Source: Streptomyces sp. NBC_01241
GTDB taxonomy: Bacteria > Actinomycetota > Actinomycetes > Streptomycetales > Streptomycetaceae
Length of the DNA: 64,000 nt
Direction of reading: 5' to 3'
NCBI RefSeq assembly: GCF_041435435.1
Contig: NZ_CP108494.1
Coordinates: forward strand, 1,488,001 to 1,552,000
The translations under genes and the position numbers were made by a program. The notes below the pieces were generated by a model. It was not told where the DNA came from and ran no database searches. It saw only the letters and a list, made by a program, of their open reading frames with translations. Positions 1 to 8,904 of this stretch are shown here, one piece after another (the first letter of the stretch is position 1; each line of letters begins with the position of its first letter).

Positions 1-2
1 CC

Positions 3-1610
3 GACGGTAATCGCGCGGCGGCGCGGGAGCTGTGCCGTCGGCTGGACGGGATCCCACTCGCGCTGGAACTGGCCGCAGGCCGGCTGCGCGCCCTCTCCAC
101 CGAGCAGGTGCTGCAGCGCCTGGACGACCGCTTCCGCCTGCTGACCGGCACCAGCCGCAGCGCCCTGGCGCGTCACCAGACGCTCCGTACGGCCATCGGC
201 TGGAGCCATGAACTCTGCGCTCCGGAGCAGCGACTGCTCTGGGCGCGGCTCTCGGTGTTCGCCGGGCAGTTCGATCTGGAGGCCGTCGAGTACATCTGCA
301 GCGGCGCCGATCTGCCGGCCGATTCGGTGCTCGACGTGCTCACCGGACTGCTCACGCAGTCCGTCGTCGTACGGGAGGACTCGGCGTCCGGCACCCGCTA
401 CCGGATGCTGGACACGGTGCGGGAGTACGGCGCCGAGTGGCTGGCGGCCACCGGTGACACGGACCGGCTGCGACGTCGCCACCGGGACTGGTTCCTGGGT
501 CTTGCCACCTGGTGCGAGCTCGACTGGTTCAGCCCGCGGCAGGGCGAGGTGGCCGCGCGGGTGGAGAGCGAGCTGCCGAATCTGCGGCGGGCGATGGAGT
601 ATTCGCTGGAGAGCCCGGGCGAAACGCATCTCGCGCAGTATCTGGCGGGCACCCTCTGGTTCCTCTGGGTGGGCTGCGGACGCCTCTCGGAGGGCCGGCA
701 CTGGCTGGACCATGTGCTGGCGGAGGAGGCGCCGTACGACTCCTCGCGGCTCAAGGCGTTGTGGGTGCTCGGGCATGTGGCCGCCCTGCAGGGCGACCCG
801 GTCGGCGCGATCGCCGCGTTGCAGGAGTGCCGGGACGAGGCGGACCGGGCCGGGGACGCCACGGCGCTCGCGTACGCGGTGCACCGGACGGGGTGTCTGG
901 CGCTGGTCACGGACGACGTGGTCAGGGCGCAGGAGCTGCTGGCCGAGGCGCTCGGCCGCTACCGGGAGATCGGCGAGCTGAACAGCAATGTGCTGATGGC
1001 CCGGATCGAGCTGGCGATGGCGATCGGGTTCCACGGCGATCTGGACGGCGCGGCCACGATCTGTGAGGAGGTCAGGGAGGTCTGCGAGGACCACGGGGAG
1101 CAGTGGGCCCTCTCGTACGCGCTGTACGTACTGGCCTACGCGGCGCTGCAACGGGGCCGGCCCGACCGGGCCCGGGACCTGCTCGGGGAGTCCCTCGCGA
1201 TCGGCCACGCCTTCCACGATCTGCTCGGCTCGGTGCTCGCCCTGGAGCTGCTGGCCCTGGCCACGGCGGTCGAGGGGGACGCGGCGGAGGCGGCGGTGCT
1301 GCAGGGGGCCGCCGACCGGATCTGGCCGTCGGTGGGACTGCCGCTGTTCGGTTCGGCGTACTACGGGCAGCCCCGGGCCCGGTGCGAGGAGCTGGCCCGC
1401 CGGGAGCTGGGCGACGGTCCCTACGAATCGGGGCTGCGTGCGGGCGGGCGGCTCGATCTGGACGCGGCGGTGGCCAGGGCGCTGGCGAGCGGGCCCGCGG
1501 ACCGGCCGCGGACGCCGTCGCGTTCTCCCGGGCCGCCGACGGGTTCCGGGAGAACACGACGGCCCGCCGCCTCCCGTACGACAGGGAGGGGCGGGCCGGA
1601 GCGCTGGTGA
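3..1610 (+). CDS. AfsR/LuxR-like ATPase transcriptional regulator, C-terminal part (5' end outside window)
   Basis: The open frame runs in from the window edge, so the start, any DNA-binding domain and the Walker A loop are missing. The first visible residues carry CRRLDGIPLALELAAGRL, the conserved region after the NTPase core of AfsR/SARP and large LuxR-type STAND ATPases. It is followed by LTGTSRSALARHQTLR and AIGWSHEL, typical of this family. The rest is a helical, Ala/Leu/Glu-rich repeat region resembling TPR arrays (roughly residues 150-480), which normally senses ligand or partner proteins. The last ~35 residues are Pro/Arg-rich and read through the hairpin that ends rpsD, so the true C-terminus may be altered by a small frameshift. 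The target and signal cannot be inferred. The gene converges on rpsD with 17 bp between the stops. Confidence 0.8.
   Translation, partial: DGNRAAARELCRRLDGIPLALELAAGRLRALSTEQVLQRLDDRFRLLTGTSRSALARHQTLRTAIGWSHELCAPEQRLLWARLSVFAGQFDLEAVEYICSGADLPADSVLDVLTGLLTQSVVVREDSASGTRYRMLDTVREYGAEWLAATGDTDRLRRRHRDWFLGLATWCELDWFSPRQGEVAARVESELPNLRRAMEYSLESPGETHLAQYLAGTLWFLWVGCGRLSEGRHWLDHVLAEEAPYDSSRLKALWVLGHVAALQGDPVGAIAALQECRDEADRAGDATALAYAVHRTGCLALVTDDVVRAQELLAEALGRYREIGELNSNVLMARIELAMAIGFHGDLDGAATICEEVREVCEDHGEQWALSYALYVLAYAALQRGRPDRARDLLGESLAIGHAFHDLLGSVLALELLALATAVEGDAAEAAVLQGAADRIWPSVGLPLFGSAYYGQPRARCEELARRELGDGPYESGLRAGGRLDLDAAVARALASGPADRPRTPSRSPGPPTGSGRTRRPAASRTTGRGGPERW
1561..1597. terminator. 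Intrinsic terminator hairpin between regulator and rpsD
   Basis: A long GC stem (GGCCCGC plus GCCTCCC pairing with GGGAGG and GCGGGCC across an 8-nt loop) lies 30 bp past the rpsD stop. It also lies inside the last codons of the convergent regulator gene. Streptomyces terminators often lack a U tract, so this probably ends rpsD transcription. Confidence 0.75.
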
Positions 1611-1627
1611 GAGCGGCTACGCCTGGA

Positions 1628-2242
1628 TCAGCGGGCGTAGTACTCGACGACGAGCTGCTCGTCGCAGATCACGGGGATTTCCTTGCGGTTCGGGTCCCGG
1701 TCAAGGCGGAAGGCCAGGGCCTTCAGGTTCACCTGCAGGTAGCGCGGGGTCTCGCCGGCGGGGGCGTAACCACCCTCGCGGGCAACCTGGAAGGGGTGCT
1801 TGTCGCGGCTGCGCTCGCGGACCATCACGATGTTGTCGGGACGGACACGGAAGGACGGCTTGTCGACCTTGCGGCCGTCGACCTCGATGTGACCGTGCAC
1901 GACCATCTGGCGGGCCTGGTAGATGGTGCGGGCGATGCCCGAACGCAGAACCAGGGCGTCGAGACGACGCTCGAGCTCGACGACCAGCGCCTCGCCCGTC
2001 TTGCCCTCGGCCTTCTTGGCACGGTCGTAGGCACGCGCCATCTGGCGCTCGCTGATGTCGTACTGGGCACGCAGGCGCTGCTTCTCCAGCAGACGGACCT
2101 TGTAGTCCGAGTTCTGCTTGCGACCACGGCCGTGCTCGCCCGGCGGGTAGGGGCGGGCCTCGAAGTACTTGACGGCCTTCGGCGTCAGCGCAATGCCGAG
2201 CGCGCGGCTCTTCTTGACCTTGGGACGCGACTGGTTAGGCAC
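1628..2242 (-). CDS. rpsD: 30S ribosomal protein S4
   Basis: The 204-residue product is full length for bacterial S4, a primary 16S rRNA-binding protein that nucleates assembly of the 30S body. It has the N-terminal arm ending PPGEHGRGR, the central helical domain with [13 protein letters not shown], and the S4 RNA-binding domain (about residues 94-155, [30 protein letters not shown]). The N-terminal zinc-binding cysteines of the E. coli type are absent; the only cysteine is near the C-terminus, so this is the zinc-independent form. The start is GTG with GGAGGT about 10 nt upstream. The gene stands alone rather than in the alpha operon, as usual in Streptomyces. It is divergent from a DUF2470 gene, with an iron-box-like sequence between them. 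Confidence 0.97.
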   Translation of the reverse strand: MPNQSRPKVKKSRALGIALTPKAVKYFEARPYPPGEHGRGRKQNSDYKVRLLEKQRLRAQYDISERQMARAYDRAKKAEGKTGEALVVELERRLDALVLRSGIARTIYQARQMVVHGHIEVDGRKVDKPSFRVRPDNIVMVRERSRDKHPFQVAREGGYAPAGETPRYLQVNLKALAFRLDRDPNRKEIPVICDEQLVVEYYAR

Positions 2243-2265
2243 GTTCTCCAGACCTCCGTTGTAGG

Positions 2266-2284
2266 TTAGGTTAGGCTCACCTTA
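2266..2284. promoter_or_regulatory. Iron box (DmdR1/IdeR-type operator)
   Basis: The 19-bp sequence TTAGGTTAGGCTCACCTTA matches the actinobacterial DtxR/IdeR/DmdR1 consensus TTAGGTTAGGCTAACCTAA at 17 of 19 positions. It sits 24 bp upstream of the rpsD GTG and 14 bp upstream of the first possible ATG of the divergent DUF2470 gene. The box is where a promoter serving the DUF2470 gene would lie, so iron-dependent repression of that gene is the simplest reading. An effect on rpsD is possible because of the short distance. Confidence 0.85.
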
Positions 2285-2298
2285 CTTGAGGAGATCGC

Positions 2299-3132
2299 AT
2301 GTCTCGCCCGGGGAACACCACACACATCACGGACAGCACTGACAGCGTCGACACCCCACAAGGTGTCGATACGACGGAGGACCGATCAGATCGTGGTCAG
2401 CCGCGTCCCGGCGGGCTTGAAAACACTCGGATGCCGTCAGCAGCCGAGCGCACACGAACTCTCGTACATAGTACCTGTTCAGCGGTGCTGCTCGTCCCCG
2501 GGCCGTACGGGGCCGACCCGGGTCAGCCGATGGTGTCGACCAGGAGCGTGGGCCCCGACGGGGATCTGTTCCTCGAACTCCCCGTGGATTCCCCGGCCGT
2601 ACGGGCCGCGACGCACGCCGAGGGCGACGGGCCGAGCGCTGTGCTGGAGATCACGGACGTCGCCCCGGTCTCCTTGCCCCACCGCATCCGCGGACGCGCC
2701 CGGCTCTCCGGCCGGCTCACCGCTGTACCCGGGGTGCCGGGGCCCGGCCGGATGACGCTCCGGCTGGCGACGGGCGAGGCGTACGTCGACGATCTGTGGG
2801 GCGCCGAGGCGGTCGGGCCGGAGGAATTCCGGGACGCGGCGCCCGACCCGCTCGTCGGACACGAGGCGGAGCTGCTGCAGCATCTGCACGCGGCGCACGG
2901 CGAACAACTGGGTGCGTTGTGCGGACTGCTGGGCGAGCGGTCGGCCCGCCGCTGCGCGACCCACCGGCCCTCCGTCGTACCGCTCGCGCTGGACCGGTAC
3001 GGGCTGCGGGTGCGCGTCTGCGAGGACCGGCGGCGGTGCTTCGACGCACGCTTCGAATTCCCCGAGCCGGTGCGCGACATCAGCGAACTGCGCCACGCCA
3101 TGCACAGGCTCTTCGAGGCAGCGGCGAACTGA
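2299..3132 (+). CDS. DUF2470 (HugZ-like) protein, putatively iron-regulated
   Basis: The product is 277 residues from ATG 2299, which has GAGGAG 5 nt upstream. The family homology I recognise begins near residue 45 (MPSAAERTRTLVHSTCSAVLL), where a second in-frame ATG lies at 2431. The first 44 residues are Thr/Ser/Asp-rich and may be non-coding leader. The N-terminal part resembles the split-barrel flavin-reductase/PNPOx fold. The C-terminal ~80 residues (DPLVGHEAELLQHLHAAHGE through DISELRHAMHRLF) form the DUF2470 domain, found in HugZ/ChuZ haem-degrading proteins and plant haem-oxygenase-like proteins. An iron box immediately upstream fits a role in haem or iron metabolism. Haem binding itself is inferred, not seen. 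Confidence 0.8.
   Translation: MSRPGNTTHITDSTDSVDTPQGVDTTEDRSDRGQPRPGGLENTRMPSAAERTRTLVHSTCSAVLLVPGPYGADPGQPMVSTRSVGPDGDLFLELPVDSPAVRAATHAEGDGPSAVLEITDVAPVSLPHRIRGRARLSGRLTAVPGVPGPGRMTLRLATGEAYVDDLWGAEAVGPEEFRDAAPDPLVGHEAELLQHLHAAHGEQLGALCGLLGERSARRCATHRPSVVPLALDRYGLRVRVCEDRRRCFDARFEFPEPVRDISELRHAMHRLFEAAAN
2348..2369 (+). repeat. Perfect 8-bp inverted repeat in the DUF2470 leader
   Basis: TCGACACC and GGTGTCGA flank a 6-nt loop (CCACAA). The hairpin lies between the two candidate start codons of the DUF2470 gene (2299 and 2431). It could be a leader RNA hairpin if translation starts at 2431, or an operator; it is not near a gene end, so it is unlikely to be a simple terminator. Confidence 0.5.
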
Positions 3133-3195
3133 ACGCAGGAGCCGCTTCCCGCCTGCCCTCCGGCCTCGCCCGGCCTGAAGTCCCGCACGCCCCGC

Positions 3196-4578
3196 TCAGG
3201 CGGTGGACGGGCTCGCGTCGCCGTCGGCGCCCGAGCGGCCGAGGCGTTCGCGGACCCGCTCCGCCACATCCGCGTAACGCGCCTCCGCGCCGTAACGCGT
3301 GGGCTGGTAGTAGTGCTTGTCACGGACGGCGTCCGGGGCGTACTGCTGGGCGGCGATGCCGCCGGGGACGTCGTGCGGATACACATAGCCCTGGGCGTGA
3401 CCCAGCTTGGCCGCGCCCTTGTAGTGGCCGTCGCGCAGATGGGCCGGAACGGGGCCCGCGAGGCCCTTCCGTACGTCCTCCTGGGCGGCGAAGATCGCCA
3501 GCGTCGCCGCATTGGACTTGGGGGCGAGGGCCAGGGCGATCGTGGCATGGCTCAGGGTGAGCGCCGCCTCCGGGAATCCGATCATGGCGACCGCCTGGGC
3601 GGCCGCGACGGCGATGGGCAGTGCCGTGGGGTCGGCGAGACCGATGTCCTCGCTGGCCGAGATCATCAGCCGTCGGGCGATGAACCGGGGGTCCTCCCCC
3701 GCCTCGATCATCCGGGCAAGGTAATGCAGCGCGGCATCGACGTCGGAACCGCGGATCGACTTGATGAGCGCGCTCGCCACGTCGTAGTGCTGGTCGCCGT
3801 CCCGGTCGTACTTGACGGCCGCGCGGTCGACCGTTTCCTCCAGGGTCAGGAGGGTGATCTCCTTCTCCTGCTTGGACAGCGCCGCTCCGGCCGCCGCCTC
3901 CAGCGCCGTCAGCGCCCGACGGGCGTCGCCGCCCGCGATACGCAGCAGATGCGCCTCGGCATCCCCCGGCAGCGCCACCGCGCCGCCCAGTCCGCGCTCG
4001 TCCGAAAGGGCCCGCCGCAGCAGGCCGCGCAGATCGTCGTCGGTGAGCGATTCCAGGGTGAGCAGGAGCGAGCGCGACAGCAGCGGCGAAATGATCGAGA
4101 AATACGGATTCTCGGTGGTCGCGGCGATCAGGGTCACCCAGCGGTTCTCCACGGCCGGAAGCAGGGAGTCCTGCTGTGCCTTGGAGAAGCGGTGGATCTC
4201 GTCGAGGAAGAGGACGGTCTCCTTGCCGTAGCCGCCGGTGGCGCGGCGGGCGCCCTCGATGACGGCCCGTACTTCCTTGACGCCCGCGGTGATCGCGGAG
4301 AGCTCGACGAAGCGCTTGTTGGTGGCCTTGCTGACCACGTACGCGAGAGTCGTCTTCCCGATGCCGGGCGGGCCCCAGAGAATCACCGAAGAGGGCCCTG
4401 CGGGCCCGCCGTTCCCCTCGCCGACGAGGCGGCGCAGCGGCGAGCCCGGCTTGAGCAGATGCTGCTGTCCGACGACCTCGTCGAGGGTGCGGGGGCGCAT
4501 CCGGACAGCCAGGGGGCTGCTGGACGGGTCCTTCTCCTGGCGGTCTTCGGCGGCTGCGGTAAAAAGGTCGGGCTCCAC
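3196..4578 (-). CDS. rarA: Replication-associated recombination protein A (AAA+ ATPase)
   Basis: The 460-residue protein matches RarA/MgsA/WRNIP1 in length and motifs. RarA acts at stalled replication forks with single-strand-binding protein. Walker A is GPPGIGKTT (residues 69-77) and Walker B is VLFLDEIH (about 122-129). Sensor 1 is in AATTENP, followed by the RarA C-terminal helical domain with [20 protein letters not shown] and [15 protein letters not shown]. The start is GTG with little Shine-Dalgarno sequence; a TAGGCT hexamer 7 nt upstream of the GTG makes a leaderless message possible. The gene converges with the DUF2470 gene and follows the VKOR gene on the same strand with a 69-bp gap. 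Confidence 0.95.
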   Translation of the reverse strand: MEPDLFTAAAEDRQEKDPSSSPLAVRMRPRTLDEVVGQQHLLKPGSPLRRLVGEGNGGPAGPSSVILWGPPGIGKTTLAYVVSKATNKRFVELSAITAGVKEVRAVIEGARRATGGYGKETVLFLDEIHRFSKAQQDSLLPAVENRWVTLIAATTENPYFSIISPLLSRSLLLTLESLTDDDLRGLLRRALSDERGLGGAVALPGDAEAHLLRIAGGDARRALTALEAAAGAALSKQEKEITLLTLEETVDRAAVKYDRDGDQHYDVASALIKSIRGSDVDAALHYLARMIEAGEDPRFIARRLMISASEDIGLADPTALPIAVAAAQAVAMIGFPEAALTLSHATIALALAPKSNAATLAIFAAQEDVRKGLAGPVPAHLRDGHYKGAAKLGHAQGYVYPHDVPGGIAAQQYAPDAVRDKHYYQPTRYGAEARYADVAERVRERLGRSGADGDASPSTA

Positions 4579-4647
4579 GTTTTGAAGCCTATGTCACGGC
4601 ACCGACATCCCTGCCGGGCCGGTCGCCCGACGGGAGCCGCTCCCCGG

Positions 4648-5283
4648 TCAGCTGGTCCAGAAGTCCCACCAGCGGGTCAGGATCAGCATGCCGATGATGC
4701 CGACCCACAGGACCGGCGGCACCCAGTGGAACTCTGTCAGCCCGTTGCGCAGCCAGTTCGGCGCGGGCAGGATCCGGTGCTTGATGTTGTGCGTGGTGAC
4801 GTAGCAGAACATGAAGATCGTGGCGACCCAGGCCAGGCAGCACCACAGGCAGAGCGAGTTGATGTTGTAGAGCGACTGGTACTGGAGCCAGGTGCAGAAG
4901 CCGACGCCGAACAGCGTGCCCGCGTTCATCCCCAGCCAGTACCAGCTGCGGAAGCGGGCCCCCGCGAGCAGTGCCAGGCCGATGCCGATGATCACCGAGT
5001 AGGTGGCCAGGCCGAGCATCGGGTTCGGGAAACCGAAGGCGGACGCCTGCTCGCTCTTCATGATGTTGCCGCAGGCGACGACCGGGTTGAGACTGCATCC
5101 CGGTGTGAAGTTGGGGTCTTCCAGCAGCTTGAACTTGTCGATCGTGATGACCCAGGCGGCGAGGAGTCCGGCAGCGCCCGTGATCACCAGCAGCAGCGCC
5201 AACGCCCGGCTGCCGCCGATGGTCCTCTTCCCGCCGTCCTCGTCCTGGTCGGAGGAGGGGTGGTCTACCGCTGCAGTCGTCAT
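4648..5283 (-). CDS. Vitamin K epoxide reductase (VKOR) family membrane protein
   Basis: The 211-residue polytopic membrane protein has about five transmembrane helices. Bacterial VKORs reoxidise DsbA-like proteins using quinones, driving disulfide formation outside the membrane. The active-site CLWC (residues 145-148) sits in the fourth helix region. The loop cysteine pair is C63 and C71 (PGCSLNPVVACG), the arrangement expected for electron relay. No thioredoxin domain is fused. The C-terminal tail is extended compared with the minimal family. The start is ATG. A DsbA-like protein is encoded 40 kb away (45218), but no direct partner is adjacent. The upstream neighbour is a degraded ABC-transporter gene. 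Confidence 0.9.
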   Translation of the reverse strand: MTTAAVDHPSSDQDEDGGKRTIGGSRALALLLVITGAAGLLAAWVITIDKFKLLEDPNFTPGCSLNPVVACGNIMKSEQASAFGFPNPMLGLATYSVIIGIGLALLAGARFRSWYWLGMNAGTLFGVGFCTWLQYQSLYNINSLCLWCCLAWVATIFMFCYVTTHNIKHRILPAPNWLRNGLTEFHWVPPVLWVGIIGMLILTRWWDFWTS

Positions 5284-5349
5284 ATCGCCGTTCCATCAGT
5301 GAGTGGCCTGCTGGGCACGGTCATTGTGCCGCACCGCGTCGCGGGTCTT

Positions 5350-5745
5350 CTGTTCGATGGACATAGAGGTGTGCGCAAAACTTCGCGTACGAACGGGGCC
5401 GGGAGGGCGCGACCGTGGAGATTCTGCGGGGCCGTCGCTGCCGTGACAGGGGGAACCGTGTCGTTGCTGGGCGTGGACCCGGCTTCCGCGGACCGCCGTT
5501 GGCGTTCGCGGGTCGGAGTCGTCCGGCAGGAGGAATCAGCGCCCGCCGAGTTGACGGTACGCGAGACGGTGAGAGTTGACGGTGACGCATTTCGCCCGCT
5601 GCTGCCCGTGGCCGCGCGACTGCGAGGACGTCATCGCGCTGGTGGGTCCGGAACACAAGGCCGGTGCCCGTATCAAGGAGCTCTCCGGTAGCCGGCGGTG
5701 CCGTCTCGACGTGACGCGTCGGGGGCCTGGTTCGTCGCCGGTCCG
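5350..5745 (+). pseudogene. Remnant of an ABC-2 type transporter ATPase
   Basis: Translated pieces in different frames line up in order with a Streptomyces ABC-2 ATPase. They are TNGAGRAR (a ruined Walker A, normally PNGAGKTT) and VEILRGRRCRD one frame over. Next come GTVSLLGVDPASADRRW and RVGVVRQEESAPAELTVRE in the first frame, then CEDVIALVGPEHKAGARIKE with LSGSRRCRLDV (normally LSGGQRRRLDV) in a third frame. The catalytic lysine is gone, there are at least three frame changes, and everything after the signature motif, including Walker B, is missing. No intact copy is nearby, so this is a decayed gene left between the VKOR gene and hisS. Confidence 0.8.
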
Positions 5746-5795
5746 GTGTTGTGCCTGCTGACCCTCCGGTGGAAGGGCCGGCGCGACGGCCAGGG
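5700..5795 (+). pseudogene. Possible C-terminal remnant of a membrane permease
   Basis: Overlapping the end of the ATPase remnant, one frame reads ASGAWFVAGPVLCLLTLRW followed by Lys/Arg, a hydrophobic stretch with a positive flank like the last helix of a transporter. If real, it is the tail of the permease that would have followed the ATPase, the middle having been deleted. The match is too short to name a family. The remaining ~100 bp to the hisS stop hold nothing I recognise. Confidence 0.3.
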
Positions 5796-5893
5796 TCCCT
5801 CCGGCTCCGATCCGCCGGGCAGACCCTCGCCGGGCGCGTCGCCGGCCGCCGGGCAAGGCCGGCCCCCCAAGCCCGCCCGGCGGCCCGCAGGCG

Positions 5894-7156
5894 CTACGCC
5901 AGGCGCTCGCGGATCGTCCCGGCCACGTCCGCCAGGGGGACCGCCGTCTGCTCGCCGGACTCCATGTCCTTGAGCTGGACGACGCCCTCGGCCAGGTCCC
6001 GCTCGCCCGCGACGATCGTGAACCGGGCGCCCGAACGGTTCGCGCTCTTCATCGCGCCCTTGAGGCCGCGATTTCCGTACGCGAAGTCCGCTGCCACGCC
6101 CTCGCGGCGCAACTGCGTGACGATCCCGAAGAGCACCCGCCGGGCCTCCTCGCCGAGCGGTACGGCGAAGACACTGGTGGCCGCGGACAGTTCGAGCTCG
6201 ATGCCCTCCGCCTCCAGCGCAAGCACCGTACGGTCCACGCCGAGCGCCCAGCCGACCGACGGGAGCGCCGGGCCGCCGATCATCTCGGACAGGCCGTCGT
6301 AGCGGCCGCCGCCGCCCACCGCGGACTGCGAGCCGAGTCCGTCGTGGACGAACTCGAAGGTGGTGCGGGTGTAGTAGTCGAGGCCGCGGACGAGCTTCTC
6401 GTCGTCCTCGTACACCACACAGGCCTCGGAGAGCAGGTCGCGCACCTCCTCGTGGTACGCCTTGCAGGCGTCGCACAGGTAGTCACGCAGCACCGGCGCG
6501 CCGGTGAGCTGCTTCTGCACCTCGGGCCGCTTGTCGTCGAGGACCCGGAGCGGGTTGATCTCGATGCGGCGGCGGGTCTCCTCGTCGAGTTCGAGCTCGC
6601 GCAGGAACCCCTGGAGCGCGTCCCGGTAGACGGGACGGCACTCCTTGTCGCCCAGCGAGTTGAGCAGGATGCGGAAATTGCGCAGACCCAGCGTGCGGTA
6701 GGCCTGGTCGGCCAGGATGATCAGCTCGGCGTCGAGCGCCGGGTCCTCGGCGCCGATCGCCTCGGCACCGACCTGCGAGAAGTGCCGGTAGCGGCCCTTC
6801 TGCGGGCGCTCGTAGCGGTAGTACGAGCCGGAGTACCAGAGCTTCACGGGCAGATTGCCGAGCTTGTGGAGGTTGGCCTCCAGTGCGGCGCGCAGCACGG
6901 ACGCGGTGCCCTCGGGGCGCAGCGCCAGCTGGGAGCCGCCCTTGGTGGTGAGGGTGTACATCTCCTTGGTCACGATGTCGGTGGATTCACCGACACCGCG
7001 CGAGAAGAGGGCGACGTCCTCGAAGCCGGGCGTCTCGATGTAGCCGTAGCCGGAGTTCTTCAGGGGTGCGGCGATCGCCTCGCGCACCGCGAGGTACTTC
7101 GCGGAATCGGGCGGGGTCAGGTCGTACGTGCCCTTGGGGGCCTTGAAGGTGCTCAC
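5894..7156 (-). CDS. hisS: Histidyl-tRNA synthetase
   Basis: The 420-residue class II synthetase charges tRNA-His in the cytoplasm. Motif 1 is around [21 protein letters not shown], motif 2 is [12 protein letters not shown], the HisA-type loop is [11 protein letters not shown], and motif 3 is in [11 protein letters not shown]. The C-terminal ~90 residues form the anticodon-binding alpha/beta domain ([33 protein letters not shown]). Length is normal. The start is GTG, preceded by GAGAG and an unusual run of seven A on the coding strand. It follows the glyoxalase II-like gene by only 15 bp on the same strand, so the two are probably co-transcribed. Confidence 0.97.
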   Translation of the reverse strand: MSTFKAPKGTYDLTPPDSAKYLAVREAIAAPLKNSGYGYIETPGFEDVALFSRGVGESTDIVTKEMYTLTTKGGSQLALRPEGTASVLRAALEANLHKLGNLPVKLWYSGSYYRYERPQKGRYRHFSQVGAEAIGAEDPALDAELIILADQAYRTLGLRNFRILLNSLGDKECRPVYRDALQGFLRELELDEETRRRIEINPLRVLDDKRPEVQKQLTGAPVLRDYLCDACKAYHEEVRDLLSEACVVYEDDEKLVRGLDYYTRTTFEFVHDGLGSQSAVGGGGRYDGLSEMIGGPALPSVGWALGVDRTVLALEAEGIELELSAATSVFAVPLGEEARRVLFGIVTQLRREGVAADFAYGNRGLKGAMKSANRSGARFTIVAGERDLAEGVVQLKDMESGEQTAVPLADVAGTIRERLA

Positions 7157-7171
7157 GGTTTTTTTCTCTCG

Positions 7172-7858
7172 TCACATTCCTCGTCGGGGCGCGTCCATAC
7201 CGTGCAGATACGGATTCGAGGCGCGCTCGCGGCCGATGGTCGTCTGGGGGCCGTGGCCGGACAGCACCACGGTCGAGTCGTCGAGCGGCAGGCACACACG
7301 GGCCAGCGACTCGAGCAGCTCGGCGTGGTCGCCGCCGGGCAGGTCGGTGCGTCCGACGGAGCCGGCGAAGAGCAGGTCGCCCGAGAAGAGGATCTGCGGA
7401 ACATCCGCGGCCTCGGGCATCCTGAACGTCACCGACCCCTTGGTATGGCCGGGCGCATGCGCGACACCGAACTCCAGACCGGCCAGCTTCAGCAGAGCGC
7501 CGTCGCTCAGCTCCTTGACGTCGTCCGGCTCCCCCACCGTCAGCTCGCCCATGAGCGGCATCCCGATGGAGCGGCCGAGGGCCTTCTCCGGGTCGCTCAT
7601 CATGTACCGGTCCTCCGGGTGGATCCAGGCCGGGACGTCGTGCGCGCCGCACACCGGGACGACCGAGGCGACGTGGTCGATGTGGCCGTGGGTCAGTACG
7701 ACGGCGACGGGCTTCAGCCGATGCTTCTTCAGTGCTTCCTCGACTCCGGATGCGGCCTGATGGCCCGGGTCGATGATCACGCACTCCTCGCCTGCGGCCG
7801 GGGCGACCAGGTAACAGTTGGTCCCCCAGGCTCCGGCGGGGAACCCGGCAATGAGCAC
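7172..7858 (-). CDS. Metallo-beta-lactamase fold hydrolase, glyoxalase II-like
   Basis: The 228-residue protein has the binuclear zinc signature THGHIDH (residues 56-62), a further histidine in HAPGHTKGS, an aspartate in LFSGDLLFAGSVGR and a late histidine in VLSGHGPQTTIG. This pattern fits hydroxyacylglutathione hydrolase-like enzymes. Streptomyces uses mycothiol rather than glutathione, so the thioester substrate is unknown. The C-terminal substrate domain of true glyoxalase II is short here. The start is GTG. It sits upstream of hisS and divergent from the cyclophilin gene, the same order as in Mycobacterium (Rv2580c-Rv2582, from memory). Confidence 0.9.
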   Translation of the reverse strand: MLIAGFPAGAWGTNCYLVAPAAGEECVIIDPGHQAASGVEEALKKHRLKPVAVVLTHGHIDHVASVVPVCGAHDVPAWIHPEDRYMMSDPEKALGRSIGMPLMGELTVGEPDDVKELSDGALLKLAGLEFGVAHAPGHTKGSVTFRMPEAADVPQILFSGDLLFAGSVGRTDLPGGDHAELLESLARVCLPLDDSTVVLSGHGPQTTIGRERASNPYLHGMDAPRRGM

Positions 7859-8012
7859 GATCGTCCTTACTGGTCGTCCGACGATGGATTGCGACTGAGA
7901 AGGCCGCGGCAGTTCAGAGCCTACCGGCGCTCCTCATTCCACAGCTAACCCATATACGGTACGGGCAACCCAGGCCCCATCCTCATCACACGACCCACAA
8001 GGAGATCACCCG

Positions 8013-8801
8013 GTGGTCAGCAGCGATCAGCGGCGGCGGCAGCTCGCCAGGGAGAAGTTCGAGCGGCAGCAGCAGCGCCGGGAGGAGGCCCGCCGCCGGA
8101 CGCGGCGGCTGACGGCCGTCATCGCGTCCGCGGTGGCCGTGGTGGCGGTCGTCGGGGTGGGCGCGTATCTCACCCTCGACAAGAACGGCGACGGCAAGAA
8201 GGACAAGAGCGATGCGGCCGCGAGCCCTTCGGCTTCGCCGTCGCCGAGCGAGAGCAGCGCGCCGGAGCCCGCGATGAAGATCGACAAGACGTCGAAGTAC
8301 ACGATGTCGATCAAGACGAGCCAGGGCGACATCGCGTTCACGATGGACGCGGCGAAGACCCCGCACACCACGAACTCGTTCAAGTCGCTGGCCGACAAGG
8401 GCTTCTTCGACGGTACGAAGTGCCACCGGCTGACCACGCAGGGCATCTTCGTCCTGCAGTGCGGTGACCCCAAGGGCGACGGCACGGGCGGCCCCGGCTA
8501 CACCATCCCGGACGAGAACCTGACCGCGCTGGGCAAGGCGGGCGCGGACGGCACGGTGACCTACCCGGCGGGCACGGTGGCGATGGCGAACACCGGACAG
8601 GAGCACACCGGCGGCAGCCAGTTCTTCCTGGTGTACAAGGACAGCAAACTGCCGCCCACCTACACCCCGTTCGGCACGATGGACGACGCCTCGCTGAAGG
8701 CCGTCAAGGATGTCGGTGCGGCGGGGGTGGCCGACGGTGCCACTGACGGTGCGCCGAAGAAGGCCGTGGACATCTCGAAGGCCGCAGTCGCGAAGTCGTG
8801 A
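8013..8801 (+). CDS. Membrane-anchored peptidyl-prolyl cis-trans isomerase (cyclophilin)
   Basis: The 262-residue protein has a very basic, Gln/Arg-rich N-terminus (residues 1-32), one transmembrane helix (about 33-54), and a Ser/Pro/Ala linker to residue ~90. A cyclophilin domain follows, with FDGTKCHRL, IFVLQCGDPKGDGTGGPGY and SQFFLVYKDS. The domain would face the outside of the membrane and assist folding of exported proteins. The order of charges (positive inside) supports an N-in topology. The start is GTG with AAGGAG about 9 nt upstream. It corresponds to ppiB next to relA in Mycobacterium. The downstream gap to the DUF349 gene contains that gene's leader. Confidence 0.93.
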   Translation: MVSSDQRRRQLAREKFERQQQRREEARRRTRRLTAVIASAVAVVAVVGVGAYLTLDKNGDGKKDKSDAAASPSASPSPSESSAPEPAMKIDKTSKYTMSIKTSQGDIAFTMDAAKTPHTTNSFKSLADKGFFDGTKCHRLTTQGIFVLQCGDPKGDGTGGPGYTIPDENLTALGKAGADGTVTYPAGTVAMANTGQEHTGGSQFFLVYKDSKLPPTYTPFGTMDDASLKAVKDVGAAGVADGATDGAPKKAVDISKAAVAKS

Positions 8802-8904
8802 CGTGGCCGGGGCGGCCGGACCGGGCCGTCCGGTGGTGACCGCGAAGCGCGGGCCGGAATATTTTGAGCCGCGCTGAGTGCGGACAGCCGGGCGGCCGGT
8901 CGCC

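Noticed and set aside
1628..2242. Zinc-starvation (Zur-regulated) alternative S4 paralog
   Set aside because: Although cysteine-free at the N-terminus, it is the usual actinobacterial S4, and the nearby operator is an iron box, not a Zur box.
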